The notes beneath the pieces are model-generated. The model did no database searches, had not been told where the DNA came from, and saw only the letters and a list, made by a program, of their open reading frames with translations. DNA of 64,000 nt from JAUXEH01 sp965533275 (GTDB lineage: Bacteria > Acidobacteriota > Aminicenantia > Aminicenantales > Aminicenantaceae). The translations under genes and the position numbers were made by a program. The stretch spans positions 1 through 64,000 of the forward strand of contig CBESWG010000016.1 in the NCBI GenBank assembly GCA_965533275.1, in the 5' to 3' direction. Each line of letters starts with the position of its first letter. The first letter of the stretch is position 1. This document shows, piece after piece, positions 9,459 through 17,702 of the stretch.

Positions 9459-9986
9459 TCAATATTTCTGCCAACCATATCCCTCGATGAGGCCTCGCAG
9501 GTAGGCGGCTTGTCCAGCATGGATCTGGCTGTCTTCCAGGATGGACACGAGGCGGACGCCGACGGTGGGGAGAGGAGTGTACTGGGGCTCGTCCAGTTCC
9601 TTGTCAAGATCTTCCTCCGATAGCTGTTTGAAAAACGAAATCGAGCGCTGCACGACCACATCGGCATACTCCACAAACACAGACCCGCCGGGGGATTTGA
9701 AGGCGGCCACCTGCTCGGGAGTCTGGCCGAAGCCAATGTCCCCGGGATCTGCGGCCCGGTTGAACCTGAGATAAAAGCCCCCACTGATCCAGATCTGTTC
9801 CTCATCCATCAAAGCGGCGACCTGGGCGTCGTGCTGTCTTATGAGATGCCAGGCAAGCCAGCCGATGCTGTTTGCGTCGGGATGAGGCCGCCAATCCAGT
9901 CTATCCTCGGGGAGCCCATCCAGCACATGGCTGAGAAACGGAACGATACGACCGTATCCCTCTATCAACAATCCCCTACTGTTCAT
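9459..9986 (-). CDS. DinB/MDMPI-like four-helix protein
   Basis: A 175-residue protein of the DinB superfamily (four-helix bundle, often metal-dependent thiol or sugar transferases). Visible family features are LDWRPHPDANSIGWLAWHLIRQHDAQ, with the His of WHL and the following HD as likely metal ligands, and a late SQIHAGQAAYLRGLIEGYGW supplying the third His. The ATG at 9986 is chosen because GGAGGGGAG precedes it. It is alone on its strand and followed by a probable terminator. The exact reaction is unknown. Confidence 0.82.
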   Translation of the reverse strand: MNSRGLLIEGYGRIVPFLSHVLDGLPEDRLDWRPHPDANSIGWLAWHLIRQHDAQVAALMDEEQIWISGGFYLRFNRAADPGDIGFGQTPEQVAAFKSPGGSVFVEYADVVVQRSISFFKQLSEEDLDKELDEPQYTPLPTVGVRLVSILEDSQIHAGQAAYLRGLIEGYGWQKY

Positions 9987-10165
9987 GATCTCCCCTCCAT
10001 GGCACAGATCCATTGATCACAATATCGCATCGTGCACTACTATTAACTCCGCCGTAACGGATATCCTGATCATCATTAGTAAGATACGTCAACGACTTGC
10101 TCCGAGTTCAACAAGGCAAAGTGAAAATTGATCACCACGAGTATTGATAAGGAGGTAAATTAATC

Positions 10166-10471
10166 ATGGATATCACACGGAATGTCATTCTCGACCTGAT
10201 GCCATTGTATCTGGCTGGCGAGGTGAGCGCCGATACCAAAGCCCTGATCGAGGAATATCTGGAGAACGACCCTGAGCTCACTCAAGCGGCAAAGAAGCTG
10301 GCGCCCCTGGAAAAGCCGGTCCATTCACATGCTGTGCCTACTCAAAACGCCGAGTTGAGGGCCTACAAGAAGGCACGATGGATCCAGCTGGCCATCATCC
10401 TGGCTTTCGCTGGGATTCTGTCTATGTTCCTTGTTATCACCCTGGTCGTGTTCTTTCTAAGATCATCATGA
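10166..10471 (+). CDS. Small membrane protein with anti-sigma-like N-terminus
   Basis: A 101-residue protein. The N-terminal half, ILDLMPLYLAGEVSADTKAL followed by IEEYLENDPEL, resembles the helical zf-HC2/anti-sigma region but lacks its His/Cys zinc ligands. The C-terminal half is one TM helix (about residues 75-98). A strong AAGGAGGT ribosome site precedes the ATG. No sigma factor is next to it, so an anti-sigma role is only a possibility. It is transcribed divergently from the DinB-like gene. Confidence 0.72.
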   Translation: MDITRNVILDLMPLYLAGEVSADTKALIEEYLENDPELTQAAKKLAPLEKPVHSHAVPTQNAELRAYKKARWIQLAIILAFAGILSMFLVITLVVFFLRSS

Positions 10472-10483
10472 GGCTCTCCCCCC

Positions 10484-11875
10484 TCACCTCGTCTCGAGTC
10501 TGCCCCAATCCAGGATGATCTTTGCCGCTATCTTGACCGCACGGATATAGTCATCGACATCGACCCATTCGTCAGCTAGGCCATTCTGTGCCAGGTTCCC
10601 GGCAAGAGGCCCCATGCCGACTGTGGGAATCCCGCTGAAAAGGATAGGATTCCGTATGTCGCTTGCGGAGTGCAGCGGATTGACAAAGGGTTCGGTCAGA
10701 GTGATCTCCTGTATGGCTTCGCTCACGATCCGGTAGAGGGGATGCTCGACAGGCGTTTCTACTCCCTGTGTTCCGAAGAGCCATTCGACCTCAGGAGGAT
10801 GTTCCTCGAGCCAATCATCTTTGCTGGCGACCTCCCGAATGCAGGCCTCCACTTCTTGTTGGACATCCTGCAGTTTTTCATTGGGAGGGAACGTCAGAGA
10901 GTATCCGAGGAAGCACGTCTCAGGGACCTGCGTCAAGCCTTCCGGAGTTCCGGCCTGGACCGAGGAAAGGAGCAGGTTGGTGGATCTCCCCACAGCCTTG
11001 TCGAGACTGGGGTGATGGACACGATCGCCGCGGCGGGCATCCAGTGCCTTGAGGGCCTGGATCACCACCACGGCCTTGTCGGCGGCATTGACCGCTGTGT
11101 GGGCGAAGGCTGTCTTGCCCGGTTCGGTCGTATCGGGCTGTTCTCCTGCGACCTCAACCCTGAACCGCAGCAATCCCGATGCGATAGCCTTGATCTCACG
11201 CATCCCTGCGCCCGATTCCGCAGGGTGCAGGTAGACGGCGGCATCAGCGACATAGCCCCGGCTCAACAGCGCGATCACTCCCTGCGCATTCCTCTTGGCC
11301 GGTGTGCTGCAGAGGATCACATCACCCTCAGGCGCAAGTCCCGCGGACCTGATGGCCGAAAGGGCCTCGGCCATGAGGGCGACGCCAACCAGGTCATCCC
11401 CGACTCCCCAGCCATAGAGCCTCCCGCCCTCGACCTCGGCTGCGAACGGATCATGGGTCCACGCCTCCAGCCCATCCTGAGGAGGATTGTCCGGATGTGC
11501 AAAAAACAGCAGGCTGCGGCCATTTCCCGCCCCCTTGAATTTCCCCACCACGGAGATGCGCTCCTCATCCGGGACCTCCTGCCGGGCGGCGAATTCATGC
11601 TTCAGCTCCAACGTGGCAGGACGGATGTGCAGCGTCTCGACCTCACAGCCGAGCCTCTCGAACTGCTGGGCCACCAGTTTCTGCACCTCCTCTTCCCCAT
11701 CCTTCGTGGCCCGGCTGAGCCTTCGCAGGAATTCGAGGTGGCGGGTCGCATTGCTTTCGATCTGCTGGAAGAGTGCCTTTTCCGCGTCATACTGAGCAGA
11801 CCTTGTTTTGGTCTCAAGCCCGATCAAAACAGGGCACGCAAACAGAATACCAAATATCAAATATCTGTATCTCAC
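10484..11875 (-). CDS. Secreted M20-family peptidase homologue, altered active site
   Basis: A 463-residue protein with a signal-like N-terminus and the M20 (ArgE/DapE/CPG2) fold. The metal motif HPDNPP (His127, Asp129) and GWGVGDDLVG (Asp160/161) are present. Where family members carry the catalytic Glu-Glu pair, this protein reads CSTPAKRNAQG, so Ala193-Lys194 replace them. HPAES later stands where EP or DP is usual. The C-terminal domain is present, with HSASDIRNP near the end. It may be a non-hydrolytic or specialised member. It is convergent with the preceding small membrane protein. Confidence 0.78.
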   Translation of the reverse strand: MRYRYLIFGILFACPVLIGLETKTRSAQYDAEKALFQQIESNATRHLEFLRRLSRATKDGEEEVQKLVAQQFERLGCEVETLHIRPATLELKHEFAARQEVPDEERISVVGKFKGAGNGRSLLFFAHPDNPPQDGLEAWTHDPFAAEVEGGRLYGWGVGDDLVGVALMAEALSAIRSAGLAPEGDVILCSTPAKRNAQGVIALLSRGYVADAAVYLHPAESGAGMREIKAIASGLLRFRVEVAGEQPDTTEPGKTAFAHTAVNAADKAVVVIQALKALDARRGDRVHHPSLDKAVGRSTNLLLSSVQAGTPEGLTQVPETCFLGYSLTFPPNEKLQDVQQEVEACIREVASKDDWLEEHPPEVEWLFGTQGVETPVEHPLYRIVSEAIQEITLTEPFVNPLHSASDIRNPILFSGIPTVGMGPLAGNLAQNGLADEWVDVDDYIRAVKIAAKIILDWGRLETR

Positions 11876-11924
11876 CTACAACTCCACTACTTTTAGTTGT
11901 GAACTCCCCTGCATTTCGGGACGA

Positions 11925-11953
11925 ACATATCATACGCAAAACAGAGGGGTCAA
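11925..11953 (-). promoter_or_regulatory. Possible promoter of the M20 homologue
   Basis: On the minus strand TTGACC (11953-11948), a 17-base spacer, then ATATGT. The -35 matches well and the -10 poorly. It sits about 50 bases upstream of the start codon. Confidence 0.35.
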
Positions 11954-12054
11954 TCCCGTTCCCTTTATCCACCGAATTTCCTTTACTTCCTTGACGGATA
12001 ACATATAATCCCAAGAAGTTACAATAATTCGCATTTATTCAGGGAGGTAATTTG

Positions 12055-14346
12055 ATGTCCATTTCGCACAGGTCTTATTCCCATCGCAATCTGGTTCTTT
12101 CGGTTCTTGGTGCATTCCTGACTTTGTTCCTTACACAGAGCTGCGCTCCTTCCCTGCCCGATTCCGATGAAGCCAAGCTGCGGTTCGAGTGGTTCCAGCA
12201 GCACCTGGCTCTCGAGGCCGCCACGCCCTTTACCATGCCCTGGCAGTTCGTCGGGCCCGTGCGGATGACGGGCAGGATGACCGATGTCGAAGCCCACGCT
12301 TCTGCGCCCGAAACCATCTACATCGCCAGCGCCTCGGGCGGTGTCTGGAAGACCACCGACGAGGCCGCCACCTGGACTCCCATATTCGAAAAATACGAGA
12401 CCGCCTCGATCGGTGATATCGCACTGGCCCCATCGGACCCCGACATCGTATGGGTCGGTACCGGGGAAGCCAACATCCTCCGCAGCTCCATGGCGGGAAC
12501 CGGCGTCTACAAATCGACAGATGCCGGGGAAACCTTCACCTATATGGGGCTGGCAGACACCCACCACATCTCCCGCATACTCATCCATCCCGAAAATCCC
12601 AATGTCGTCTACGTCGCTTCGGCGGGACACGAATACACTTTCAGCGAAGACCGCGGAGTTTATAAGACCACAAACGGCGGCAAGTCCTGGAAGAAGGTCT
12701 TTTTCATCAACGAAAAAACGGGTGTGATCGACCTGGCCATCGATCCCACCGAACCCGACACCCTCTACGCGAGCACGGCCCAGAGGCTGCGCTTTCTCTG
12801 GAACGATCCCAAGGCCAGCCCGGAGGCCGGGATCTATAAGACTACCGATTGTTTCAAGACCTACGAAGCGCTCACCAACGGCCTCCCGGATTTCTCCCAG
12901 GGTGAGGTCGAGCGCATCGGGCTTACGGTCTGTGCTTCCCAGCCCAATGTGATCTATGCGGCCCTCAACATGTGTGACGCGCCGGAAGGCTGTGGAAAAC
13001 TCTACCGCAGCAACGACCACGGCGAAAGCTGGGACATCGTGGAAAACAACGACGACATCCGGTCCGTCTTCCCCGGATACTCCTGGTTCTTCGGACAGGT
13101 GCGGGTCGATCCTTCGGATCCGGACATCGTCTACATCATGGGCCTGTCCTTCAAAGGATCCGATGACGGAGGGAAGACCTGGAACCGTTTGAGGGGATCT
13201 CACGTGGATTATCACGGCATGTGGATCAATCCCACGGACTCGAACCACCTGCTGGTGGTAAACGACGGCGGGCTGATGATCTCCCATGACAAGTTCGCCA
13301 CCCACGAACATCCCACCAACCTGCCCATTTCCCAGCCCTACAACGCCGGAGTGAGCATGGCCAAGGAGAAGTTTTATATCTACAACAGCGTACAGGACCA
13401 TGGCGCCTGGCGCGGTGAGGTGGACCTGACCCAGGGGCGGAACAACATCCCGCGCCAGCAATGGGAAGGAGCGCCCGGTGACGAATCGGGCCGCCATGCG
13501 GTCGATCCGCTGAACCCTGACGTCGTATACGCAGTCAGCCGCTACGGCGGAGGGCCCAGCCGGACCGACTACGGGGCCGTTGTTGAAGAAGGCGCACGCC
13601 GCCGCCGCCGCGGTGCCAGCGTCGCCCCGGACTTCGGCGAAGACACGAAACGCGCCCAGTGGGTATCGCCGATCATCATCTCTCCCCACAGCAACGAAAG
13701 GCTGCTCTACGGCGCCCAGTTCGTGTTTGTCACCGACAACAAGGGGGATGAGTGGCGGAGGATCAGCCCGGATCTCACCAACTTCGATCCCGAAAAGCAG
13801 GGCAATATCGCCTATTCGATCGTCTTCAGCATCGCCGAGTCACCCTTGAAAAAGGGCCTGATCTACGCGGGTACAGACGACGGCAACGTGCAGGTAACAA
13901 GAGACGAAGGCGAGACCTGGAAAAAGGTCGTGGCCGGCCTGCCCGCGGACCGCTGTATCTCGAGCATCGCCGCCTCGGCTTTTGATGAGGGCACCGTGTA
14001 CATCACCGTCAACGGCAAGCGCAATGACGACTTCACCTGCTACGTATTCAAGTCGACCGATTACGGCGAGACCTGGACGAATATCGCCAACAACTGTCCC
14101 GGCAGCATCACGAACGTCGTGAAGGAAGATCCCACGAACGCGGACATCCTGTACCTGGGGACCGACCTGGGCGCCTATGTCACGACAGACGGAGGGGCTA
14201 GTTGGACCGTCCTGGGGCACGGCCTGCCCACCGTGTATGTGCATGATTTTGTCGTACACACTAACGAGCATGTCGGTGTCATCGCCACCCACGGCCGAGG
14301 CAATTGGGTCATCGACCTGCTGCCGGTCCGCGAAGCGATAAAATAA
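12055..14346 (+). CDS. Secreted Asp-box (sortilin/BNR-like) beta-propeller lipoprotein
   Basis: A 763-residue lipoprotein. The signal peptide ends in the lipobox LTQSC, so it is anchored by a lipidated Cys near residue 30. The body carries many Asp-box repeats (S/T-x-D-x-G-x-T/S-W/F), for example STDAGETF, TTNGGKSW, SNDHGESW, SDDGGKTW, TRDEGETW, STDYGETW and TTDGGASW. These mark one or two VPS10/sortilin-like propellers of the type often labelled glycosyl hydrolase. No sialidase catalytic residues can be assigned. A GGGAGG site precedes the ATG at 12055. It probably binds or degrades an extracellular ligand. Confidence 0.87.
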   Translation: MSISHRSYSHRNLVLSVLGAFLTLFLTQSCAPSLPDSDEAKLRFEWFQQHLALEAATPFTMPWQFVGPVRMTGRMTDVEAHASAPETIYIASASGGVWKTTDEAATWTPIFEKYETASIGDIALAPSDPDIVWVGTGEANILRSSMAGTGVYKSTDAGETFTYMGLADTHHISRILIHPENPNVVYVASAGHEYTFSEDRGVYKTTNGGKSWKKVFFINEKTGVIDLAIDPTEPDTLYASTAQRLRFLWNDPKASPEAGIYKTTDCFKTYEALTNGLPDFSQGEVERIGLTVCASQPNVIYAALNMCDAPEGCGKLYRSNDHGESWDIVENNDDIRSVFPGYSWFFGQVRVDPSDPDIVYIMGLSFKGSDDGGKTWNRLRGSHVDYHGMWINPTDSNHLLVVNDGGLMISHDKFATHEHPTNLPISQPYNAGVSMAKEKFYIYNSVQDHGAWRGEVDLTQGRNNIPRQQWEGAPGDESGRHAVDPLNPDVVYAVSRYGGGPSRTDYGAVVEEGARRRRRGASVAPDFGEDTKRAQWVSPIIISPHSNERLLYGAQFVFVTDNKGDEWRRISPDLTNFDPEKQGNIAYSIVFSIAESPLKKGLIYAGTDDGNVQVTRDEGETWKKVVAGLPADRCISSIAASAFDEGTVYITVNGKRNDDFTCYVFKSTDYGETWTNIANNCPGSITNVVKEDPTNADILYLGTDLGAYVTTDGGASWTVLGHGLPTVYVHDFVVHTNEHVGVIATHGRGNWVIDLLPVREAIK

Positions 14347-14407
14347 AGATCGCCCTTGTTTCCAGCGCAAGGTCTGAAGTCTAGCAAGAGGAGATCTGCC
14401 CCCCTGA

Positions 14408-17400
14408 TCAAGTAGTCAGGGCCGCCACGCGTGCTCTGGCATCCTCCACCTCTGCCTGACCGGAATCCGCATCGTTCCAGAAGTCGAGGAATTGCCGATA
14501 GTGCAGTAGGGCCTTGTTATTTTGTCCCGTCTGTTCATACAGCAGGGCCAGCCGGTAGTGGAAGTGAGGATGGATCAAGCGGCGTTCCTGGCTATCAGGA
14601 TCGAAGGTGATGAGCTTTTCATACTCCTTGATGGCGCTGTCCACTTCTCCCAGCTTCACATAGGCACGGGCCATGGTGTCCCGGTGGGATGGCAGGTTGT
14701 ATAATGCCAGAACTCCATTCGAGGTCATAAGCGGGATGGCGAGGGGAACCACATTTTCGCATACTTCTAGTGCCCCTTGAGGTTGTCCTTCGGCCAGGAG
14801 GAGTTCGGCCTCGAACATATCCCTGTAGTGTCGCATCCTCGCTTCGGTTCCCGGGCCGGCTGCCTCCTGCATCTCAGGAAATATTTCACACAATTCTTCA
14901 AACCGTGATCGGGCCGATCCGATCTCACCTGCTTTCAGGTCTATCAGTCCCAGGCGCCAATGAAAAAACGCTTGATCCAATGCTTCAAAAGCTGGATCTC
15001 TTCGTGTCATAAACTCTGCATAGGTAGTGAAATAGCTGCGGGACAACTCCAGATCTCCCCTCTCGTAAGCCATCCAGCCCTTAACCCAGTGTAGCTCAAA
15101 TACTGGGCTCGTGCTACCTGAGGAGTCTGGCCTTCGGAAGGTCTCCTCCATGATGTCGGCGGCTTCGGTGAACCTGCCCAGTAGGCTATAGTAGAACGCT
15201 TTCCAGGCGTACCCATATATCGCGATGCCGGGAGAGTACGCCGCCTCGATGAAATGATCGATATGGTTCAAAGCTTCAGGATAGTCCTGTTTGAGGGCAT
15301 GCAGATAGCCGAGAGGGATTCCCGATCCATGATCGGGCGAGATCTCTAAGGCGGCATTGTAGTTCGAGATGGCATCCCCGATCCTTCCCATGTGGAAATA
15401 TGCCTCGGCGATCGAATCCAGCGGATTGGCATCATCGGGGAGTATGGCGGTATATTTCTTGAACATTTCCAGGGCTTTTTCGTTCTCTCCGATCCTCAGA
15501 TAGAGATAGCCCAGGTTATTAACAGCATAGCCGGTTCCGGTTGAGGCGTCCAGTTCCTGGAGGATCAAATATTCCTCTATGGCCTTATCCCACATCTGTT
15601 TATCTTCATAGTAGCCACCCAGAAGTGAATGCGCAGCACCACTTTCAGGATACTTTTCCTTCATCTCGAGCAGGATCTCGTATCCCTTTTCCTCATCCTC
15701 CTCTTCAAAAATTGCGTATCGATTCTGGATCAACAGCCGTTCTTTCTCTGTCGCCCTGTCCTGGTGTTCGAACGCCAGAGCAAAAGCTTTCTGACTGGAA
15801 TCCCTCATGGCGAGGGCACTATAGGAAAAGCCCAGCCACAAGTGGCCGATGGCAAAGGTGGGATCGAGCTCCACGGCCCTTTCCAGCTGAGATTTTGCCT
15901 CGGCATAGTTGAACCTGAGGAAGGCCTCTTTTCCCTGCAGATAGAGATCATAGGCTTCGAGCGAACTCGTGGTCACATCTGATACCCGCACCTGTTTCGC
16001 CTCACTGATGCGCCGGGATATGCCGAGCCCCTGCGAGATATCCTTGCTCAGCTGGTCGATCTGGCTTCCCAGGATGCTTTCCAGTCCCATTCCCCGGGCA
16101 TTGGCGCTCTTGTAGAGCTCCTTGGTCTCCACATCGAGCACCTGCACCTCCGTGGCATACATGTCTCCGGCCTTCCCTACGCTCCCGATCACGATGGCAT
16201 CGATGCTGTCTAGCCGGCAGATCTCGAATCCGAGATCTGGGTCGATGAATTCAGTCTCATCCTTGCCCAGCTGCTTGAGGAGGTCCTGCAGGCGCGACCA
16301 GGTCGTGACCTGGAAATACCCGGACTGTTCGAGGCTGGTGATCAACAGGTTGGGGATGATCTTCCTTAGGTTGTCATTGGCGGCATCTCCGGTCTGGTTC
16401 TCGAAGCTGATCACGGCGATGGAATGCTTGATGGGAGCGCTGCGAGGCAGCAAACGCCAGATCACAAGTGCGGCCAACACCACGCCGATGATTATCAGGG
16501 CCGGTAGATAAGCCTTCTTCCAGCTCAGCTGGAGCGTGATCTCCCTCGAGGCCGTGGGTCTCTTCATAGGGATCACCCGGTCCGTGGTGGGGATGCCCTG
16601 CTCGACCTTCTCCAGTTCCGTTCCTACCTGCCCTGCGCTCTGGAACCTCTCCTCCCTCTCCTTCCTCAGGCATTTCAGGATCAACCCGCCCAGATCCGGG
16701 GGAAGCTGAGGATTCAAGACCGCAGGATCTTGCGGCTCCTCGCTCTTGTGCTTCATGGCCAGGCTCAGCGCCGTGTCGCCCTCGAACGGAAGCCGGCCGG
16801 TGACCATCTCATACAGGATCACTCCTAGGGCATAGATATCGGATCGCTGATCGACGTCCTTGGCTTCCGCTTGTTCTGGCGACATGTACTCGGGCGTGCC
16901 GATCATGACTCCCGCACCGGTCATCTTCTTGGCCTGGAGCGAGCGGGCGATACCGAAGTCCAGGATCCGGACGTTGCCCTCCTTGTCGATCATGATGTTC
17001 GAGGGCTTCAGGTCCCGGTGAACAACCCCCTGCGCATGGGCCTCTGAAAGGCCGTCGCAGATCTGCCGCGTGATAGAGATGGCCTTGGGAATGGCTAGGC
17101 GGCCCGATCGCTTGATGAAGCTCTTGAGGTCCTCCCCCGGCACATATTCCATAGAGATGAAACGAGTCCCCTTGTCCTCCATGAGCTCATACATGCGGCC
17201 CACGTTCCGATGGCTTATGCTGCGCGCCAGCTTGAGCTCGTTCTTGAACCGCTCGATGGTCTTCCGGTCCGAGGCGATCTCCGGCTTGATCAGCTTGAGG
17301 GCGACCTCGATGTTCAATTCCTTGTCCATCGCCCGGTATACCTTGCCCATGCCTCCCCGGCCCAGCTCCTCGATGATCTGATACCTCTGCGCGAACGTGG

Positions 17401-17545
17401 TCCCGGTGGTCAACGCCTCAACAGGCGTCTCGAGGGTCTGAGTGAAGGTAGGGCGAGCATCGTCGCTGACGGTAAGCGGGCTGGCGCACTCCCCGCAGAA
17501 CTTCTGCGTTTCCGGATTATCGGTCTGACACTTCGGGCATCTCAT
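14408..17545 (-). CDS. Ser/Thr protein kinase with zinc ribbon, TolB-like and TPR domains
   Basis: A 1045-residue membrane receptor-type kinase. Order: N-terminal zinc ribbon (CPKCQTDN and FCGECAS), kinase domain from about residue 54 with the glycine loop ELGRGGMGKVY, VALKLIK, catalytic HRDLKPSN, DFGIAR and GTPEYMSPEQ. One TM helix lies near residue 350 (LPALIIIGVVLAALVIW), then a TolB/FlgO-like domain (HSIAVISFENQTGD), then TPR repeats to the C-terminus. All catalytic motifs are intact. It is divergent from a second kinase of similar plan, and its promoter is one of the repeated TTGACAG elements. Substrates are unknown; the TPR part may sense extracytoplasmic partners. Confidence 0.92.
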   Translation of the reverse strand: MRCPKCQTDNPETQKFCGECASPLTVSDDARPTFTQTLETPVEALTTGTTFAQRYQIIEELGRGGMGKVYRAMDKELNIEVALKLIKPEIASDRKTIERFKNELKLARSISHRNVGRMYELMEDKGTRFISMEYVPGEDLKSFIKRSGRLAIPKAISITRQICDGLSEAHAQGVVHRDLKPSNIMIDKEGNVRILDFGIARSLQAKKMTGAGVMIGTPEYMSPEQAEAKDVDQRSDIYALGVILYEMVTGRLPFEGDTALSLAMKHKSEEPQDPAVLNPQLPPDLGGLILKCLRKEREERFQSAGQVGTELEKVEQGIPTTDRVIPMKRPTASREITLQLSWKKAYLPALIIIGVVLAALVIWRLLPRSAPIKHSIAVISFENQTGDAANDNLRKIIPNLLITSLEQSGYFQVTTWSRLQDLLKQLGKDETEFIDPDLGFEICRLDSIDAIVIGSVGKAGDMYATEVQVLDVETKELYKSANARGMGLESILGSQIDQLSKDISQGLGISRRISEAKQVRVSDVTTSSLEAYDLYLQGKEAFLRFNYAEAKSQLERAVELDPTFAIGHLWLGFSYSALAMRDSSQKAFALAFEHQDRATEKERLLIQNRYAIFEEEDEEKGYEILLEMKEKYPESGAAHSLLGGYYEDKQMWDKAIEEYLILQELDASTGTGYAVNNLGYLYLRIGENEKALEMFKKYTAILPDDANPLDSIAEAYFHMGRIGDAISNYNAALEISPDHGSGIPLGYLHALKQDYPEALNHIDHFIEAAYSPGIAIYGYAWKAFYYSLLGRFTEAADIMEETFRRPDSSGSTSPVFELHWVKGWMAYERGDLELSRSYFTTYAEFMTRRDPAFEALDQAFFHWRLGLIDLKAGEIGSARSRFEELCEIFPEMQEAAGPGTEARMRHYRDMFEAELLLAEGQPQGALEVCENVVPLAIPLMTSNGVLALYNLPSHRDTMARAYVKLGEVDSAIKEYEKLITFDPDSQERRLIHPHFHYRLALLYEQTGQNNKALLHYRQFLDFWNDADSGQAEVEDARARVAALTT

Positions 17546-17574
17546 ATGCCGTATTCCCCTTATGTAGCGGGACT

Positions 17575-17604
17575 AGCATATATATTCTTGATGGGGGCTG
17601 TCAA
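17575..17604 (-). promoter_or_regulatory. Repeated promoter element, copy A
   Basis: Minus strand: TTGACA (17604-17599), an 18-base spacer with GCCCCCATCAAGAAT, then TATGCT (17580-17575). The spacer, not only the boxes, is shared with copies at 21110, 57771 and 61814. It lies 30 bases upstream of the zinc-ribbon kinase start. Confidence 0.7.
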
Positions 17605-17648
17605 TCAGTTACTGAGGACACGACTCCCGTCCGGAATGAAAGTTCTCT

Positions 17649-17677
17649 TTGACTCAAGTGAAACACATCACTATCAT
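17649..17677 (+). promoter_or_regulatory. Promoter of the plus-strand Ser/Thr kinase
   Basis: TTGACT (17649-17654), a 17-base spacer and TATCAT (17672-17677). It ends 25 bases before the ATG at 17703 and so argues against a start codon at 17649. Confidence 0.6.
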
Positions 17678-17702
17678 AGCATCGGAGTATGAAGAGGGGA
17701 TA

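Noticed and set aside
10670..11896. A 408-codon plus-strand frame opposite the M20 homologue
   Set aside because: Arg/His-rich composition, no domain; the minus-strand product shows a real fold and metal motifs.
12019..13689. A 556-codon open frame on the minus strand opposite the Asp-box propeller
   Set aside because: Gly/Val/Asp-rich reading shadow of a gene with biased codon use; no ribosome site, no family motif, and the plus-strand gene is unmistakable.
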